From the NCBI GenBank assembly GCA_009176605.1, contig SEYY01005705.1:25001-55310 (forward strand): a stretch of 30,310 bases of DNA, in the 5' to 3' direction. Positions 1-12,050 of the stretch are shown here, in pieces. The DNA is from Armadillidium nasatum. Taxonomy: Eukaryota; Arthropoda; Malacostraca; Isopoda; Armadillidiidae. The first letter of the stretch is position 1, and each line of letters opens with the position of its first letter. The position numbers and the translations under genes were made by a program. The notes below the pieces were generated by a model, which saw only the letters and a list, made by a program, of their open reading frames with translations, had not been told where the DNA came from and ran no database searches.

Positions 1-88
1 ACTGATGAACTAAGAAACCTAATTCGACTTTATGTAACCTGAACGACCGGAGATGGCCACAGTATACAGGCCTAACCGATGTATTACA

Positions 89-533
<445 letters not shown>

Positions 534-680
534 CAAATCTATCTGTGTAATAATATTTACAAAAGATTTTTATTCTAAAAGAAGACCTTGACTATTGTCT
601 AGATACAAATCTATCTGTGTAATAATATTTACAAAAGATTTTTATTCTAAAAGAAGACCTTGACTATTGTCTAGATACAA
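534..680. repeat. Two-copy perfect tandem duplication, 72-bp unit
   Basis: The 72 bases beginning near 534 are repeated immediately from 606, with no mismatch that I can see over both copies. The copies being identical suggests a recent duplication, or possibly an assembly duplication. The unit is AT-rich and carries no recognisable motif. Confidence 0.95.
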
Positions 681-1260
681 TAGTTCCACCATCCTATATT
701 ATAAAGCGGTTACCCTTTTTTAATCCAGTAACTGTCATTTTCGAAAGGCAAGTGACGCAATACAAGAGTTTTGACGAATATGAATTTAAAACTACAAAGA
801 ACGAATCATTTTCTAGCATTAAGCGAGGAGCTAAAACGTAACCATTTTTCGTATCTGATAGTTCCACTGTATATACTTAGTCTGTGCCTTGACACTCCTC
901 CATGTTTGTTTACATCACGTGACCATTCAAGATTTCGGCAGCTTTTCTTTTTAGGGTCGAGCTCTAAGAATTCTTTTTGGAAATTAGGTTCAACTTAATT
1001 AACTTATATAAATCAAACTTTATCCAGTTTTGTTTTTATTTTGTGATGTTTTGATTATTGGTAACGTTGAGTAGGGATTTATTAGGTAATACCTTTATTG
1101 AAGATGACCCAAATTTTTTTTCTTCTCAGCTTGACTACGAAAAGGAAATTACATGATTTTTTTTTATAATTAATCGACGAACGACAAATGATTTTGTAAG
1201 AAAAAAAAATTTAAACTAATAATTATTTTTTTAATATGATGTCAAAAATCCAGAAAATCG
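681..1260. other. Non-coding stretch
   Basis: A 75-codon open frame at 771-998 has no recognisable domain and sits in ordinary AT-rich sequence, so I do not call a gene. Nothing else was seen. Confidence 0.5.
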
Positions 1261-1949
1261 TCTGCTGATAGTATAAAACTGTCCTTGGCTTTTTTGACCA
1301 GGTTGCTATTATGACTAGACAAATACATACCAAAATACAGGAATGTTTTCAACAGTTGGCTTTGGATTCAAGATGGTTGATTCATTTTCTTTGGTTACCT
1401 TCCCATGTAGGTATCCTGGATAATGAAATTGTTGATGCTGCAGCGAAACTGGCTCATAATTTAGAAACAATCTGTATTTTTCCATTGGAGAATAGAGAGA
1501 TTTTAACATGTGCAGGAGGTGCCCTTCAGCAGGAAATTAGGAGAGAAAATAATGATTTTCTTAGTTTACATCCTTTGGGACAGTTCTACTTGGATGATAA
1601 TTGTCTCTCATTCCCAGCAACTAATCGTAGGCTAGAAACAGCTATGTTTAGATTGAGAATAGGTCACACAGTTCTCAAGGCTCACCTACACAAGCTTAAA
1701 ATGGCTCAATCGCCCTCATGTCCTAATTGTGCATTCCCTACAGAAACAGTTGAACATTTTTTGATACATTGCCCACAGTACCTGGTGGCTAGGAATTTGC
1801 TCTTTAGCAGGTTGAGGACTTTGGGTGTTTCACTCATTAATGTCACAACTTTGTTGGCACTAAATAATGTACCTCCAATAGGCAAACAGCAAGCATGGCA
1901 GTATATCCAGCAATTTTTAAGACAGACTGGTAATTTATACAGGATATAG
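1261..1949 (+). pseudogene. 5'-truncated LINE: RNase H C-terminal part plus Cys/His knuckle
   Basis: This is the 3' end of a non-LTR retrotransposon ORF2. In the open frame 1311-1949 the RNase H signature WLPSHVGILDNEIVDAAAK (about residues 28-46) contains the last catalytic Asp region. Further on, a zinc-knuckle of the reverse-transcriptase-associated type reads CPNC...TVEHFLIHC, followed by Tyr and Arg as usual for that domain. Upstream, in another frame (1261-1295), the peptide ADSIKLSLAFL resembles the preceding RNase H motif around its catalytic Asp; the shift falls at a six-T run (1290-1295). No endonuclease or reverse transcriptase lies 5', so the copy is truncated. RNase H-bearing LINEs include the I, R1, LOA and some jockey lineages; I cannot assign the clade. 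The stop at 1947-1949 looks original. Confidence 0.85.
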
Positions 1950-2143
1950 ATAATTCTATCAAACTTGTGAACTTGTGTGTGAATATATGACTAATTGTTT
2001 ATTTTTTTTATTTTCTTTTCAAATATGATTTTTCTATTTTTATTAAATGAGACATCTAATAATTGAGCAGTAAATATTCATTTTGATTAAAAGATGAATT
2101 TTTTCAATCAAGTTTCAACTGTGGAAGAAGAAAGAAGATAGAA
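1950..2143 (+). other. Possible LINE 3' UTR
   Basis: T-rich sequence directly after the LINE stop codon with no coding signal. It is probably the 3' untranslated tail of the truncated element, but no clear poly(A) end or target-site duplication was found. Confidence 0.35.
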
Positions 2144-2183
2144 GCCATGGTCAATAGGCCTATACTGCCTGACGACCATTAAC
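2144..2183 (+). repeat. Dispersed 40-bp repeat, copy 1
   Basis: A 40-bp segment starting GCCATGGTCAATAGGCC and ending GACCATTAAC matches 4626-4665 at 34 of 40 positions by direct comparison. Copy 1 lies 27 bp before an (AT)n tract. It is probably the conserved end of a dispersed element, whose identity I do not know. Confidence 0.7.
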
Positions 2184-2206
2184 AATATTAAACAAATAAC
2201 AAAGAT

Positions 2207-3753
<1,547 letters not shown>

Positions 3754-3904
3754 CTTTACTTACATGATCTGACCTTCCATTCTCTCCTGAGTCAAACAAA
3801 ATATCACCATCATCCAATATATATGCACATGAAAAATACACAAATTTTGCAGAAATTTTATTTTATAAAGGAGCAGAAAACTTAAAATTTCTAGAAGTGA
3901 AAAA

Positions 3905-4010
3905 AAAATATATTGATTTGATACTGAGAATAAAATATCAATATATCCAGCTTTAAAATATTGATATTTTTTCAATACTATTATAAAAATATAGATATCA
4001 ATATATATTG
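3905..4010. repeat. Cluster of ATATCAATAT-type inverted motifs
   Basis: Four close variants of ATATTGAT / ATCAATAT occur within about 100 bp in alternating orientation, so the strand could fold into small AT-rich hairpins. No function is implied, and in DNA of this base composition chance is a serious alternative. Confidence 0.4.
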
Positions 4011-4080
4011 GTAATCTTTTGCAACATCCCTTGTGGTGTGTACTATCTGACTTAGGTCTACATATATATTTTGTAGGTTC

Positions 4081-4664
4081 TTTTCAATTTATTCAGTGCT
4101 TGGTCCGATGTGTGATGCAACTGCTGATGGTCTACATGTTTATGTTCTGTTTGAACTGGGTCATCTGAAGGATATGGAAATGGGTTCTTGGTCAGAGGTT
4201 AGAAAACAGAAATGGCACTTCCTCCTTTGATGAACTATGCGCTATCATAAAGACTAAGAAACTGAATGGTAGCCTTATTCCTGTTAGAGATACTTCTTAT
4301 GATTTGTCTCAAGTTGATCTATCGGCCATTACTAGGCCTGGGCCTTTTTTGCCTGGTGAGCGAAATGTTATAATTGTAAAGTCTATGAATAATAAAGCAA
4401 TCTTTACCAAACCAAGGATAGTCACTCCACTCTTTAATGAATCGCCTTTTGGAAAATATCAATAATTCCATTGCCTTACTGGGAAGAGGTATTGGATATT
4501 AGTTCGAGATTCTTGATTTAAATAGACTGGAGATTGATGTCTCTATTAACAAGAAATTAGGTTCGTATGACGCTTGTTATTTGGTCCCCAAATCTGGCAA
4601 AAAGCTCTTCCTGATGATGTCTCTGCCCATGGTCTATAGGCCAATGCTGCCTAATGACCATTAA
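4081..4664 (+). pseudogene. Unrecognised degraded coding region in three frames
   Basis: Three consecutive long-open segments lie head to tail on the + strand: 4081-4230 (ending TGA), about 4166-4465 (ending TAA) and 4446-4664 (one internal TAG at 4500, ending TAA at 4662). Each has protein-like composition unlike the surrounding low-complexity DNA, with mixed charged and hydrophobic residues, for example VYVLFELGHLKDMEMGSW in the first, RPGPFLPGERNVIIVKS in the second and LGSYDACYLVPKSGKKLF in the third. The overlaps show where two frameshifts must lie. I do not recognise the family. Its last codons run into the dispersed 40-bp repeat, so the relic may be the coding part of a repetitive element. 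No start codon or promoter can be assigned. Confidence 0.55.
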
Positions 4665-4665
4665 C
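4626..4665 (+). repeat. Dispersed 40-bp repeat, copy 2
   Basis: Matches the segment at 2144-2183 at 34 of 40 positions, including the shared GACCATTAAC end. Here it forms the 3' end of the unrecognised coding relic and is followed by a short A-rich run (4675-4686), as might be seen at the end of a retroposed element. Confidence 0.7.
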
Positions 4666-6254
4666 CTTAACAAGTAAAAAAAAAAATACATGGGTAGTAT
4701 ACATAAAAAGTTTGAACACCAGAAATATTTAGTCCTTATTTGGGAATGCTTTAAGCATATTTTGATCAATATTCAGATAATTCAGTCAGTATGTTTTAGG
4801 GTGGCAAAAAGGAAACCTAGTTGGTAGAATAAGGAAATAGGAGAGGAAATCATTGTGCAAAGCATAGATGTTTTAAAATTTCAAGGATTGTTGTAGGTAG
4901 AAGGATTTAGAGTATTAAAATAAAACTGTAAAAGAATTTAACCACTCAGTAAAGAAAGTAAAAAAAAAAAAATGGTGAATAATAGTTAAGAGATTAATAA
5001 TTATGGTAGCGTGTAAAAAATAGGCCTACATTATTTGAATTTGAGGCAAAAGAAATTAAATTTTTTATTGGAATATTTTGACCCAATCATAACTTTAGGT
5101 CTCATTGGTGTATATTTATGATAAAATTCTAAAGGATGGTGTAAGCAGTATTGTAAAGGAACTATGTTTTATTTTTTAATGATGTATTACATTTGTTGAG
5201 GTACTGGAGGAATTAAACATACAAGGATAGTGACACAAGAAAAGTAGGAAAAACTTCATAAAGAAAGCATAATACTGGTACAAAGCAAATTGAATTTAAA
5301 TTTTGATTTTTGAGTAGGATGAATTTGTTGTAGGTCTTAAGTTGGACCAAATTTTCTTACCTTCATGTTACTTGAAAAAGAAATTTTTGAAAAATGAGAT
5401 TTACCCATTGTTTTTACAAAAAAAAAATTTTTTTTTCTTTTTTTAAATATTGGATCATTAAGGATATGCAGTATTCACTATTATCTGATATTCATTAAAT
5501 CTTGATAGTGGAACTGGTAGTTTTAAGAAAATTGGAATCAATTCTTTAAATATGGATAAAGTCTAGAGTTGCAATCCATTTTTTCTAATGGAGTTATTTT
5601 TTTAATTTATTTTTGTTTTTCAAGTTAATCAATATTATTAGTGGATAAAATTTTTCTTTTCTGATATTTTAAATTTTGATAATTTTTTTTTTTATTAGCT
5701 GTATACTATATTATTATTTATTTAATTACACTGTTATGTAGAAAATAAATTGAAGATTCATGTGGTGATGATCAGAAGCCTTGTTATGATATTGATTAAT
5801 AAAATAAAAATACTCTCTTAAGTATCTTCAGAGGAGATTTGAGATGGAGGTGCTTTTAATTCTTTGAAATAATTTGTAAATAGTCATTATTTTAAATATA
5901 TCAGAGGAGTATATAGTCAGAGTTGACATTGATATTTCCTATTGGGTTTAGTTTGTCAGAGTTGCAAAATTTTAAAACTAATTCTATAACAATTAAAATA
6001 ATTTTAAATTATTATTTTATCACAAAGTAACAACAGTTGTTTTTTATTTTACTTTGAGTATTAAGTAAATTATCATTCATAATATGGATATCAAATGAAA
6101 TTAAAAATGGATAATTATGAAACAAGTGGTTATCATTTAGAAGTTTCACAGAGCAAATTTTGAAAAAAAAATAATCCATCATCCTCATCATCATACGAGT
6201 GGTCTCTCAACCAAAAAAAATCTTTTACATAGGAAATTTAATTTAAATGTTTTA
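4666..6254. other. AT-rich non-coding stretch
   Basis: About 1.6 kb with poly-A and poly-T runs and no open frame longer than chance. No domain, RNA gene or terminal repeat was recognised on either strand. Confidence 0.5.
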
Positions 6255-6515
6255 AAAAAATTCTAAAGGTTCTGTCAAATCTCTTCTTCCTATTCATTAA
6301 CAATTTTAGCTATTTATATGCTGATGACTCTACCCTTCATTCTTCTACTCATTTTAAATCTATTCCCTCTTTTGTATCAGGAATTGTCTCTTGCCTTAGT
6401 TTTTCTGATTCTATTCTATCTTATCTGGATAAAATATCCTAGTGGGATTGTCTCAACCTTGAAAAATTCAACTCTTTAAGAAATCAACTTTTTCAAATTA
6501 CTCTCTTTAAGATGA
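6255..6515 (+). pseudogene. Jockey-type LINE reverse transcriptase, palm fragment
   Basis: The catalytic YADD box is encoded at 6317-6328, followed in the same frame by DSTLHSSTHFKSIPS, a typical jockey continuation. Just upstream, a GSV...LLPIH stretch in a shifted frame looks like the decayed QGSVLSPTLF motif. Downstream, WDCLNLEKFNS resembles the WGRRNLVxFNASKTQF segment that follows the palm. At least one frameshift and one in-frame stop (around 6440) break it. It represents only some 85 residues of a protein normally near 900, so it is an isolated fragment. A second jockey copy at 9130-10680 lacks this very region, but sequence flanks show these are separate fragments. Confidence 0.75.
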
Positions 6516-7217
6516 TATGGATATACTGTATTCAATATTTTATATTTATTAAATCTTTATTGCGGAACTCTTATTTTGAAGAAAGTCCTACTCCGTTTCT
6601 AAAGCAGAAATCAGTTGTTTTTTTCCCAGTGGTTAGGAAAAAACTGATTGTAACTTATGCAAGAATGTAACATTATTTTTGTTTATATTTTACCTCTATT
6701 TTATATTCATTATTATTATTAATTTTAATTTTATTTCTTTTATTTTTTATGCAGGGTTTTAATATTTTTTAATTTTTACTTTATTCAATATTTACACTTA
6801 ATAATTGGTAATTTTATTTTTGATTTTGAACTCGTATTCATGATATCCACTTTACGCATAAAATCAACATCAGTATCCATGGATGCTGATATTGAAAATG
6901 ATGTGGTTATTCTCGTCCACCTCTTACTTAATACTCTCGTTTATGATCTTTGTAAGACTTATTAAGTAAACAGTTTTATATATGTAAAGGTCTGTAATCA
7001 TATGAGGCAGTTTGTTCTAATTAATACTTTATTGTCGGAGATTATTTTGAAATGTTAAATAAATTAAACAATATTTTCCATATATGTATTCTCTCTTCAA
7101 TAAAATACTTAACAAAATAATAATCATTCATTTTTTCTTTTGCCTGAAATAGGTATTTATAAGCTATTATTATTATTATTATTTTATTATTGATTAAGAG
7201 AAATTTACTATTTTCAG
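6516..7217. other. AT-rich stretch upstream of the zinc-finger gene exon
   Basis: No domain was recognised. It ends with a plausible 3' splice site (TACTATTTTCAG, ending at 7217 or, with the repeated CAG, at 7220), so the right part is probably intron of the zinc-finger gene with its first, non-coding exon further left or outside what I can identify. Confidence 0.45.
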
Positions 7218-7241
7218 CAGGAGAGATATTGTTACCCATTC

Positions 7242-7361
7242 ATGGAATTTATTGATGTCAAAAGCGAGATTGAAGTAAAAGATGAGCGTGTGGATACTGA
7301 GGAAGAAGATTCAGTGAATGACGAACTTTTTGAGCAAATTTCCGGATTAGAAGATGATAAG
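7242..7361 (+). CDS. C2H2 zinc-finger protein, first coding exon (acidic N-terminus)
   Basis: This encodes the 40 N-terminal residues of the zinc-finger protein completed at 11262-12050. The exon probably starts at 7218 or 7221 after TTTTCAG, giving a short 5' leader, and the ATG at 7242 is the first in it. The peptide begins MEFIDVKSEIEVKDERVD and is strongly acidic (a run of Glu/Asp near residues 17-28). Openings of the form VKxEIEVK(D/E)E followed by an acidic run are common at the N-termini of arthropod C2H2 proteins. It ends ...LEDDK with a GTAAAAGT donor at 7362, phase 0, matching the phase of the downstream acceptor. The join is inferred from phase and family resemblance; no transcript was available. 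Likely a nuclear DNA-binding protein, with this part outside the DNA-contacting region. Confidence 0.75.
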
Positions 7362-7458
7362 GTAAAAGTAAAATATTTAAAAGTAATCTGATTCATTTAA
7401 GAAATTTTCAGAGGTTGTAAAAAAAAAGAAAACACGTTACTATTTACTCTTGTGATAG

Positions 7459-7880
7459 GTGGACAGCGACTCTAAATTCAAGCCAGGAAGGCTTCATCTT
7501 GGTAAATATGTTCCTCCTGCCTCTCTACTTTTATCTTTAATGGCTCACTTCCTGCCCCTGACTAGATCTCTGCACTCCGCTACATCGGGGCTTCTGAATT
7601 TCTTGGCAAAGAGTATATACTCTCAACCATCAATAAACGTTTCTATCTAGTGAAGTTTTACCTGGGTAGTTTGTCTTCCAACCTGAGACTCAACTTCTTC
7701 TTGGAGGTTACCTTTGCTCACCTTCGTAGCCAAACTCACACATTGCCATTTATGTGCATAGAATCAGCACCCACATTCTAGTTCTATTGGATTCACACCC
7801 CTCACCCAATACATCACCTACTCATCAACTGCTTTGGGGTGACTGGTTTGTTAATGGTTGTTCCTGCTATTACAAAGGGT
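7459..7880 (+). other. Unidentified GC-richer block in the intron
   Basis: Base composition changes sharply from the surrounding AT-rich intron. A 63-codon open frame (7459-7650) and a shifted open continuation (to about 7780) have protein-like composition but match no family I recognise. It is probably debris of a mobile element, perhaps from the same insertion history as the nearby jockey pieces, but no motif proves this. Confidence 0.35.
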
Positions 7881-8061
7881 CTACAAATGAGTTTTTAATT
7901 TTCTGCTTGCATTTTATTTCATGAATAACTTTTAATTGATGACCTTTGTGTGTCATAACATCGGCTCCTTTTCTCTCTTTTCGTCTCGGCAAGAACCTGT
8001 AGATTAGTTATCCAAATGAACCCTGCCAGCACCACAGAAAGTCATAATTGTTCTTGTACAT

Positions 8062-8208
<147 letters not shown>

Positions 8209-8330
8209 TATTATATAGTACTTGAGTTAAATAAAAAAAATTTTTTTTTTATACTAAAAAGATAAAATGTAGTTTTTATCATCATAACTAAAATTTTGCA
8301 TAAAAGTTCATGAATTTGAGTAACCCTCGC

Positions 8331-8331
<1 letters not shown>

Positions 8332-8374
<43 letters not shown>
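8332..8374. repeat. (ATT)n microsatellite
   Basis: About 14 copies of ATT/TTA. It forms the T-rich stretch immediately before a possible 3' splice site (ATAATACAG) at 8381. The poly-Ile and poly-Asn open frames across it are artefacts. Confidence 0.95.
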
Positions 8375-8375
<1 letters not shown>

Positions 8376-8381
8376 ATACAG

Positions 8382-8582
8382 ATACCAGCCCGCAAACACC
8401 TAGTAAATGAATTATTTCGGGATATGCATGCTTTTCAAGGTAGATATTTTAAAAACAAAATTGGGAATGCACAGAACCTCTCTCTAACATTTGTATCTGG
8501 TTCAGTTCTAGAACATAAGAAAGATAGTGGCAATAAGAAGCCACAAAGGCCTATCGAGACTGTCCTTGTCAAATTAATGTAA
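8382..8582 (+). CDS. Candidate alternative terminal exon or unidentified coding fragment
   Basis: After a plausible acceptor (TATAATACAG ending 8381) there is an open frame of 66 codons with a TAA at 8580-8582. It begins IPARKHLVNELFRDMHAF and is basic in its second half. It is in phase 0, the same as the donor at 7362, so splicing from the acidic exon would give a short protein of about 106 residues without fingers. I do not recognise the sequence. It could equally be a fragment of a mobile element: the intron is full of them. Treat as a candidate only. Confidence 0.25.
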   Translation: MPARKHLVNELFRDMHAFQGRYFKNKIGNAQNLSLTFVSGSVLEHKKDSGNKKPQRPIETVLVKLM

Positions 8583-9129
8583 ATAATTTGTCTAATCAAA
8601 TATGCAACAAAATGTCAAAGTAAACATGTATTTGGAAGTGTCTAGCTAAACATGCAGTGCTTTGTCAACACTGTCATAAAAAAACTTTAGTGAAAGCTTA
8701 TATATACTCTAACCACAAATACTAAAACTACAACTACCGTACATGCTAGTTATAATTTTTAGTCATTTGATTTGACTAGTGTAGTATTAATTGCAAGCAG
8801 GTTAACTTTAACAATTACCATCCCACCAGTTCACAATCTTTTCTTGTTTCACCTTCTCAGAGGGTCTTCAGTGTACCCTCATCTCATATTAGAGCGTCTA
8901 TGCTCCCAATACCTCCACCCCATCTCTTCGCATGTTCCCACAAATTTACAAGCGTTTATTCGTACATTACCTTTTTAAACAAAACAAAAATGGCGAAACA
9001 TAAAACTTTCTAGGAGATGCTTGGAGGGGCGGGATCCAAAGAATGCCCCGCGTCTACTCCTCACCCCATCATCATTTGGGAGTTGGCGGCCTCCGATGAT
9101 GTGGATATTGCAGATAAGAACTCGCATGT
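8583..9129 (+). other. Intronic stretch leading into the jockey copy
   Basis: No firm coding signal. The GC-richer segment from about 8960 to 9129 could be the 5' region or ORF1 remnant of the jockey element that follows, but it has no recognisable Gag knuckle. Confidence 0.35.
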
Positions 9130-9955
9130 GGCTTGCCCTGGTGTACGGTCTTTTTTTTTATTAATTTCTGCAACATTCGGGGTCTCTTACCCCTAATTTC
9201 TACTTTGTCGAACACCACCTCTCTTCTTCTAGACCTCATCTCTTGTTCTTAACCGAAACTCAGGTGCTTTGTGCGCTGACAGCAAACCTTATTCTGTTAC
9301 TTCCTACTGTCTCTATCGTCAATTTTCAGTAAAAGGCGGATGTTACGCATATGTGCGCAACGATGTTGTTTGTTCTTGTGTCTCTAATTTGGAGTCTTCT
9401 GAATTCTCTATGGCTTAAGCTCTCATCAAATTCTAGCACTAAATTTATTTGTTCTGTTTATTTATTTCCTAATTCTACAGATTTTAAAAAAATTCCTCGA
9501 CAATTTAAACTTCAAAATGGAGCACATTCTTTCTTGTTCTCCTTTCTGAAATCATCATTTTAGGTAATTTCAATGTTCACATCCGCCAATGTCTTTCATC
9601 TAATTCTCATAATCCAGCTGGTGAACTACGATTTTTCTATCCAGAACAACCTTGGGCAGTTGGTGCAACTCCCTACCTGTATCTTTGACCGCCTTGGTGA
9701 TGATCCCAATATATTTGATCTTTTCCTAACCTCATTCTTCCTTTCCTGTTAAACTCTTTCCTCCTCTGGGTTCATCCGATCCACCTTCTTATCACTGTTT
9801 CTTGTTCTGTCTCTTCAAATCTACCGCAAGAACGGCCCACGCCTTTAGCGATGAGACGTTTCTGGCACTTCATTGCTGCTAACTGGTCTGACTTGCGGTT
9901 TTACTTCAATGATTTCCCATGGAATGATTACTGCTTACATGGCAGGGGTCTCTCA
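9130..9955 (+). pseudogene. Jockey-type LINE, decayed endonuclease and linker region
   Basis: Translation in shifting frames gives the order of a jockey ORF2 N-terminal half. NIRGL-like and LLFLTETQ motifs (the latter near 9232-9262) belong to the apurinic-type endonuclease, which nicks target DNA. A KGGCYAYVRNDV segment (about 9333-9368) and a LGNFNVH segment (about 9558-9582) follow; the usual GDFN Asp is Asn here. Then come FWHFIAANWSDL (near 9867-9902) and FNDFPWNDYC (near 9906-9935), which in intact elements link endonuclease to reverse transcriptase. Several stops and frameshifts make it non-functional. It lies in the zinc-finger gene intron, same strand. Confidence 0.75.
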
Positions 9956-10680
9956 GAATGTTAATTGTTCCAGCTAACCTCTGATCTTTTTCGTATTTCA
10001 AATTGGGGCACATAAATCATGGTCGTATTCAGTGTCTCAAAAAACTCAATTCCTTCTCTTTCTACTAACACAACCGTCCATATAACTATGATATCTTCTT
10101 CGAAAACATACAACTCAAACCTTCATTTGTCCTCAATATTCTCGGTGTTTCTTTTTCTCGTGATCTTTTTTGGAAGGATCACATTACTTCTCTTTTTCTA
10201 AACAAGCTTGTAAGAGGTTTGGAGTTCTGAGGAGCCTAACGTTACCCCAGTTGCATGCACTTTATAGGGGTGTTGTTTGCCCCTGTATGGAGTAGGTTCT
10301 TACTAACTCTCCAATCTCTTTCTGCCTGTCGAATTGTTGCGTCTCTCTCTCTATACTATCACTATTACAACGGATACTGCTCTTCTGAACTCTCTCGTCA
10401 CATACCTCCTCCATTGAGAAGGGCTCTTGCTACACGACTTTCTACTCAGTCTTATCCTTTCTCTGTCCAACTTTCCGACCCTAGACTTAGCCGCTATTCT
10501 CAGTCTTAATTTGTATTCTACCTGGTAAAGTCTGGAACACACGCACACACACACACACACACTTTATCTGTTTTCGCAACTTCCTTTGACTTTCAGATTT
10601 TTTAGTTTCGTGTATCGGAACATGTCGCCCATTAACGAGCAGATTTCCTGAATTCCCAAAGCTCTGTGGAAATTTTAGCC
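9956..10680 (+). pseudogene. Jockey-type LINE, C-terminal part with the palm deleted
   Basis: Directly after the linker the translation jumps to the end of the reverse transcriptase: LTSDLFRISNWG (near 9970-10010), a SKTQF-like segment, LNILGVSFSRDLFWKDHI (about 10131-10185), LTLPQLHALYRGVVCPCMEY (about 10238-10290, with a stop at the end), then ASLSLYYHYYNGYCSSEL (about 10340-10395) and RLSRYSQS before a stop near 10509. These match the conserved tail order of crustacean jockey elements. The palm with YADD, and the segment carrying HVWGGSTH in intact copies, are missing, so at least two deletions occurred. Together with 9130-9955 it forms one internally deleted insertion. Confidence 0.8.
10537..10561. 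repeat. (AC)n microsatellite
   Basis: Short AC dinucleotide run of about 11 units with one interruption, inside the jockey 3' region. Confidence 0.9.
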
Positions 10681-10746
10681 TCTAGCCTTTGCTCACCAGG
10701 GAAGATAGAAAAAAAAAGGCCTAGACCATCCATATGCTTATCCAGT

Positions 10747-11190
<444 letters not shown>

Positions 11191-11261
11191 TTTTACATTT
11201 AAAATAGTTTTGTAAAAGTATTTGTTTTGTGTTCTACATTCATATAATTTTTTGGTTACAG

Positions 11262-12050
11262 AGCCTCTTTTGCAATGCTGGACTAGAAGAAGAAAATGGT
11301 TTGAATGTGAAAAGTACTTCTTGGAGAAGCAAACCCCAAACGTTATTAACAGACGATCAAACCTTTAAAAATAATGTTCTGGGAAGCATCCTTTGTCAAT
11401 ATTGTAATTTAAATTTTGAGAGCAAAGTCGAGTTAGTGAAACATTTAAGGATACACGAAAAAAAGTTTAAATGTGCTCACTGCAGTTATCAATGTAATAT
11501 AAAGTCAAAATTAAAAAGTCATCTCTTAATTCACAGTAATGTTAAATTATTTAAATGTTCTGAATGTTCCTATGACTGCAAATATAAAGGACACTTAAAA
11601 AGACACATGCTTAGGCATGGAAATAGAAAACTATTTAAATGTTCTGTTTGCAGTTACGAATGCAACGAGAAATCAAGTTTAAAAACTCATATGCTTAATC
11701 ATGAAAATATAAAATTATTTAAATGCTCGGTTTGCAGTTATGAATGCAACCAGAAAGGATACTTCAAAACCCATATGCTTAAACATGGAGATATAAAATT
11801 ATTAAAATGTTCACAGTGTCTCTATGAATGTAATAAGAAAAGTGATTTAAAATTACATATTCTTACCCATGTAAAGTTATTTAAATGTTCAGACTGTAGT
11901 TATGAATGTAATAGGAAAAGTAACTTAAAAAGACATCATCTTACCCATTTAAGTGTAAAGTTATTTAAGTGTATCCAGTGCGGCTATGAATGTAATAGGA
12001 AAAGTAATTTAAAAAGACATACTCTTACCCATGAGGAGACGAGGGCATAA
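11262..12050 (+). CDS. C2H2 zinc-finger protein, zinc-finger exon (eight fingers)
   Basis: This exon starts after TTTGGTTACAG (acceptor ending 11261), phase 0, and encodes 262 residues to TAA at 12048-12050; joined to 7242-7361 the protein is 302 residues. Eight C2H2 fingers of 21 residues each occupy residues 85-105, 111-131, 139-159, 167-187, 195-215, 223-243, 249-269 and 277-297. Each coordinates one zinc ion. Fingers 2-8 have Cys where the canonical Phe stands (C-x2-C-x3-C, with Tyr two residues before the third Cys), a pattern seen in other arthropod arrays. Linkers are not TGEKP: most are seven residues ending KLFK, while those between fingers 1-2 and 6-7 have five. Fingers 7 and 8 have identical predicted base-contacting residues (R, S, N, R), pointing to recent finger duplication. 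Likely a nuclear sequence-specific DNA-binding regulator; target unknown. The open frame extends upstream to 11229 without an ATG, supporting splicing. Confidence 0.88.
   Translation, partial: SLFCNAGLEEENGLNVKSTSWRSKPQTLLTDDQTFKNNVLGSILCQYCNLNFESKVELVKHLRIHEKKFKCAHCSYQCNIKSKLKSHLLIHSNVKLFKCSECSYDCKYKGHLKRHMLRHGNRKLFKCSVCSYECNEKSSLKTHMLNHENIKLFKCSVCSYECNQKGYFKTHMLKHGDIKLLKCSQCLYECNKKSDLKLHILTHVKLFKCSDCSYECNRKSNLKRHHLTHLSVKLFKCIQCGYECNRKSNLKRHTLTHEETRA

Noticed and set aside
40..85. Third copy of the 40-bp dispersed repeat next to the first (AT)n tract
   Set aside because: Only a short TATACAGGCCTA-like core agrees; too weak to call.
771..998. 75-codon open frame
   Set aside because: No domain, no splice context and ordinary base composition; such a length occurs by chance.
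7459..7504. Possible 43-bp internal exon (TGATAG acceptor, CTTG/GTAAAT donor) of the zinc-finger gene
   Set aside because: Its length would shift the reading frame and prevent entry into the finger exon in the correct frame.
8211..8582. Poly-Asn and poly-Ile tracts as low-complexity protein segments
   Set aside because: They come from the (ATT)n microsatellite; only the segment after the possible acceptor at 8381 was kept as a candidate.
10715..10740. Inverse copy of the 40-bp repeat (GGCCTAGACCATCC)
   Set aside because: The match is limited to about a dozen bases with a gap.
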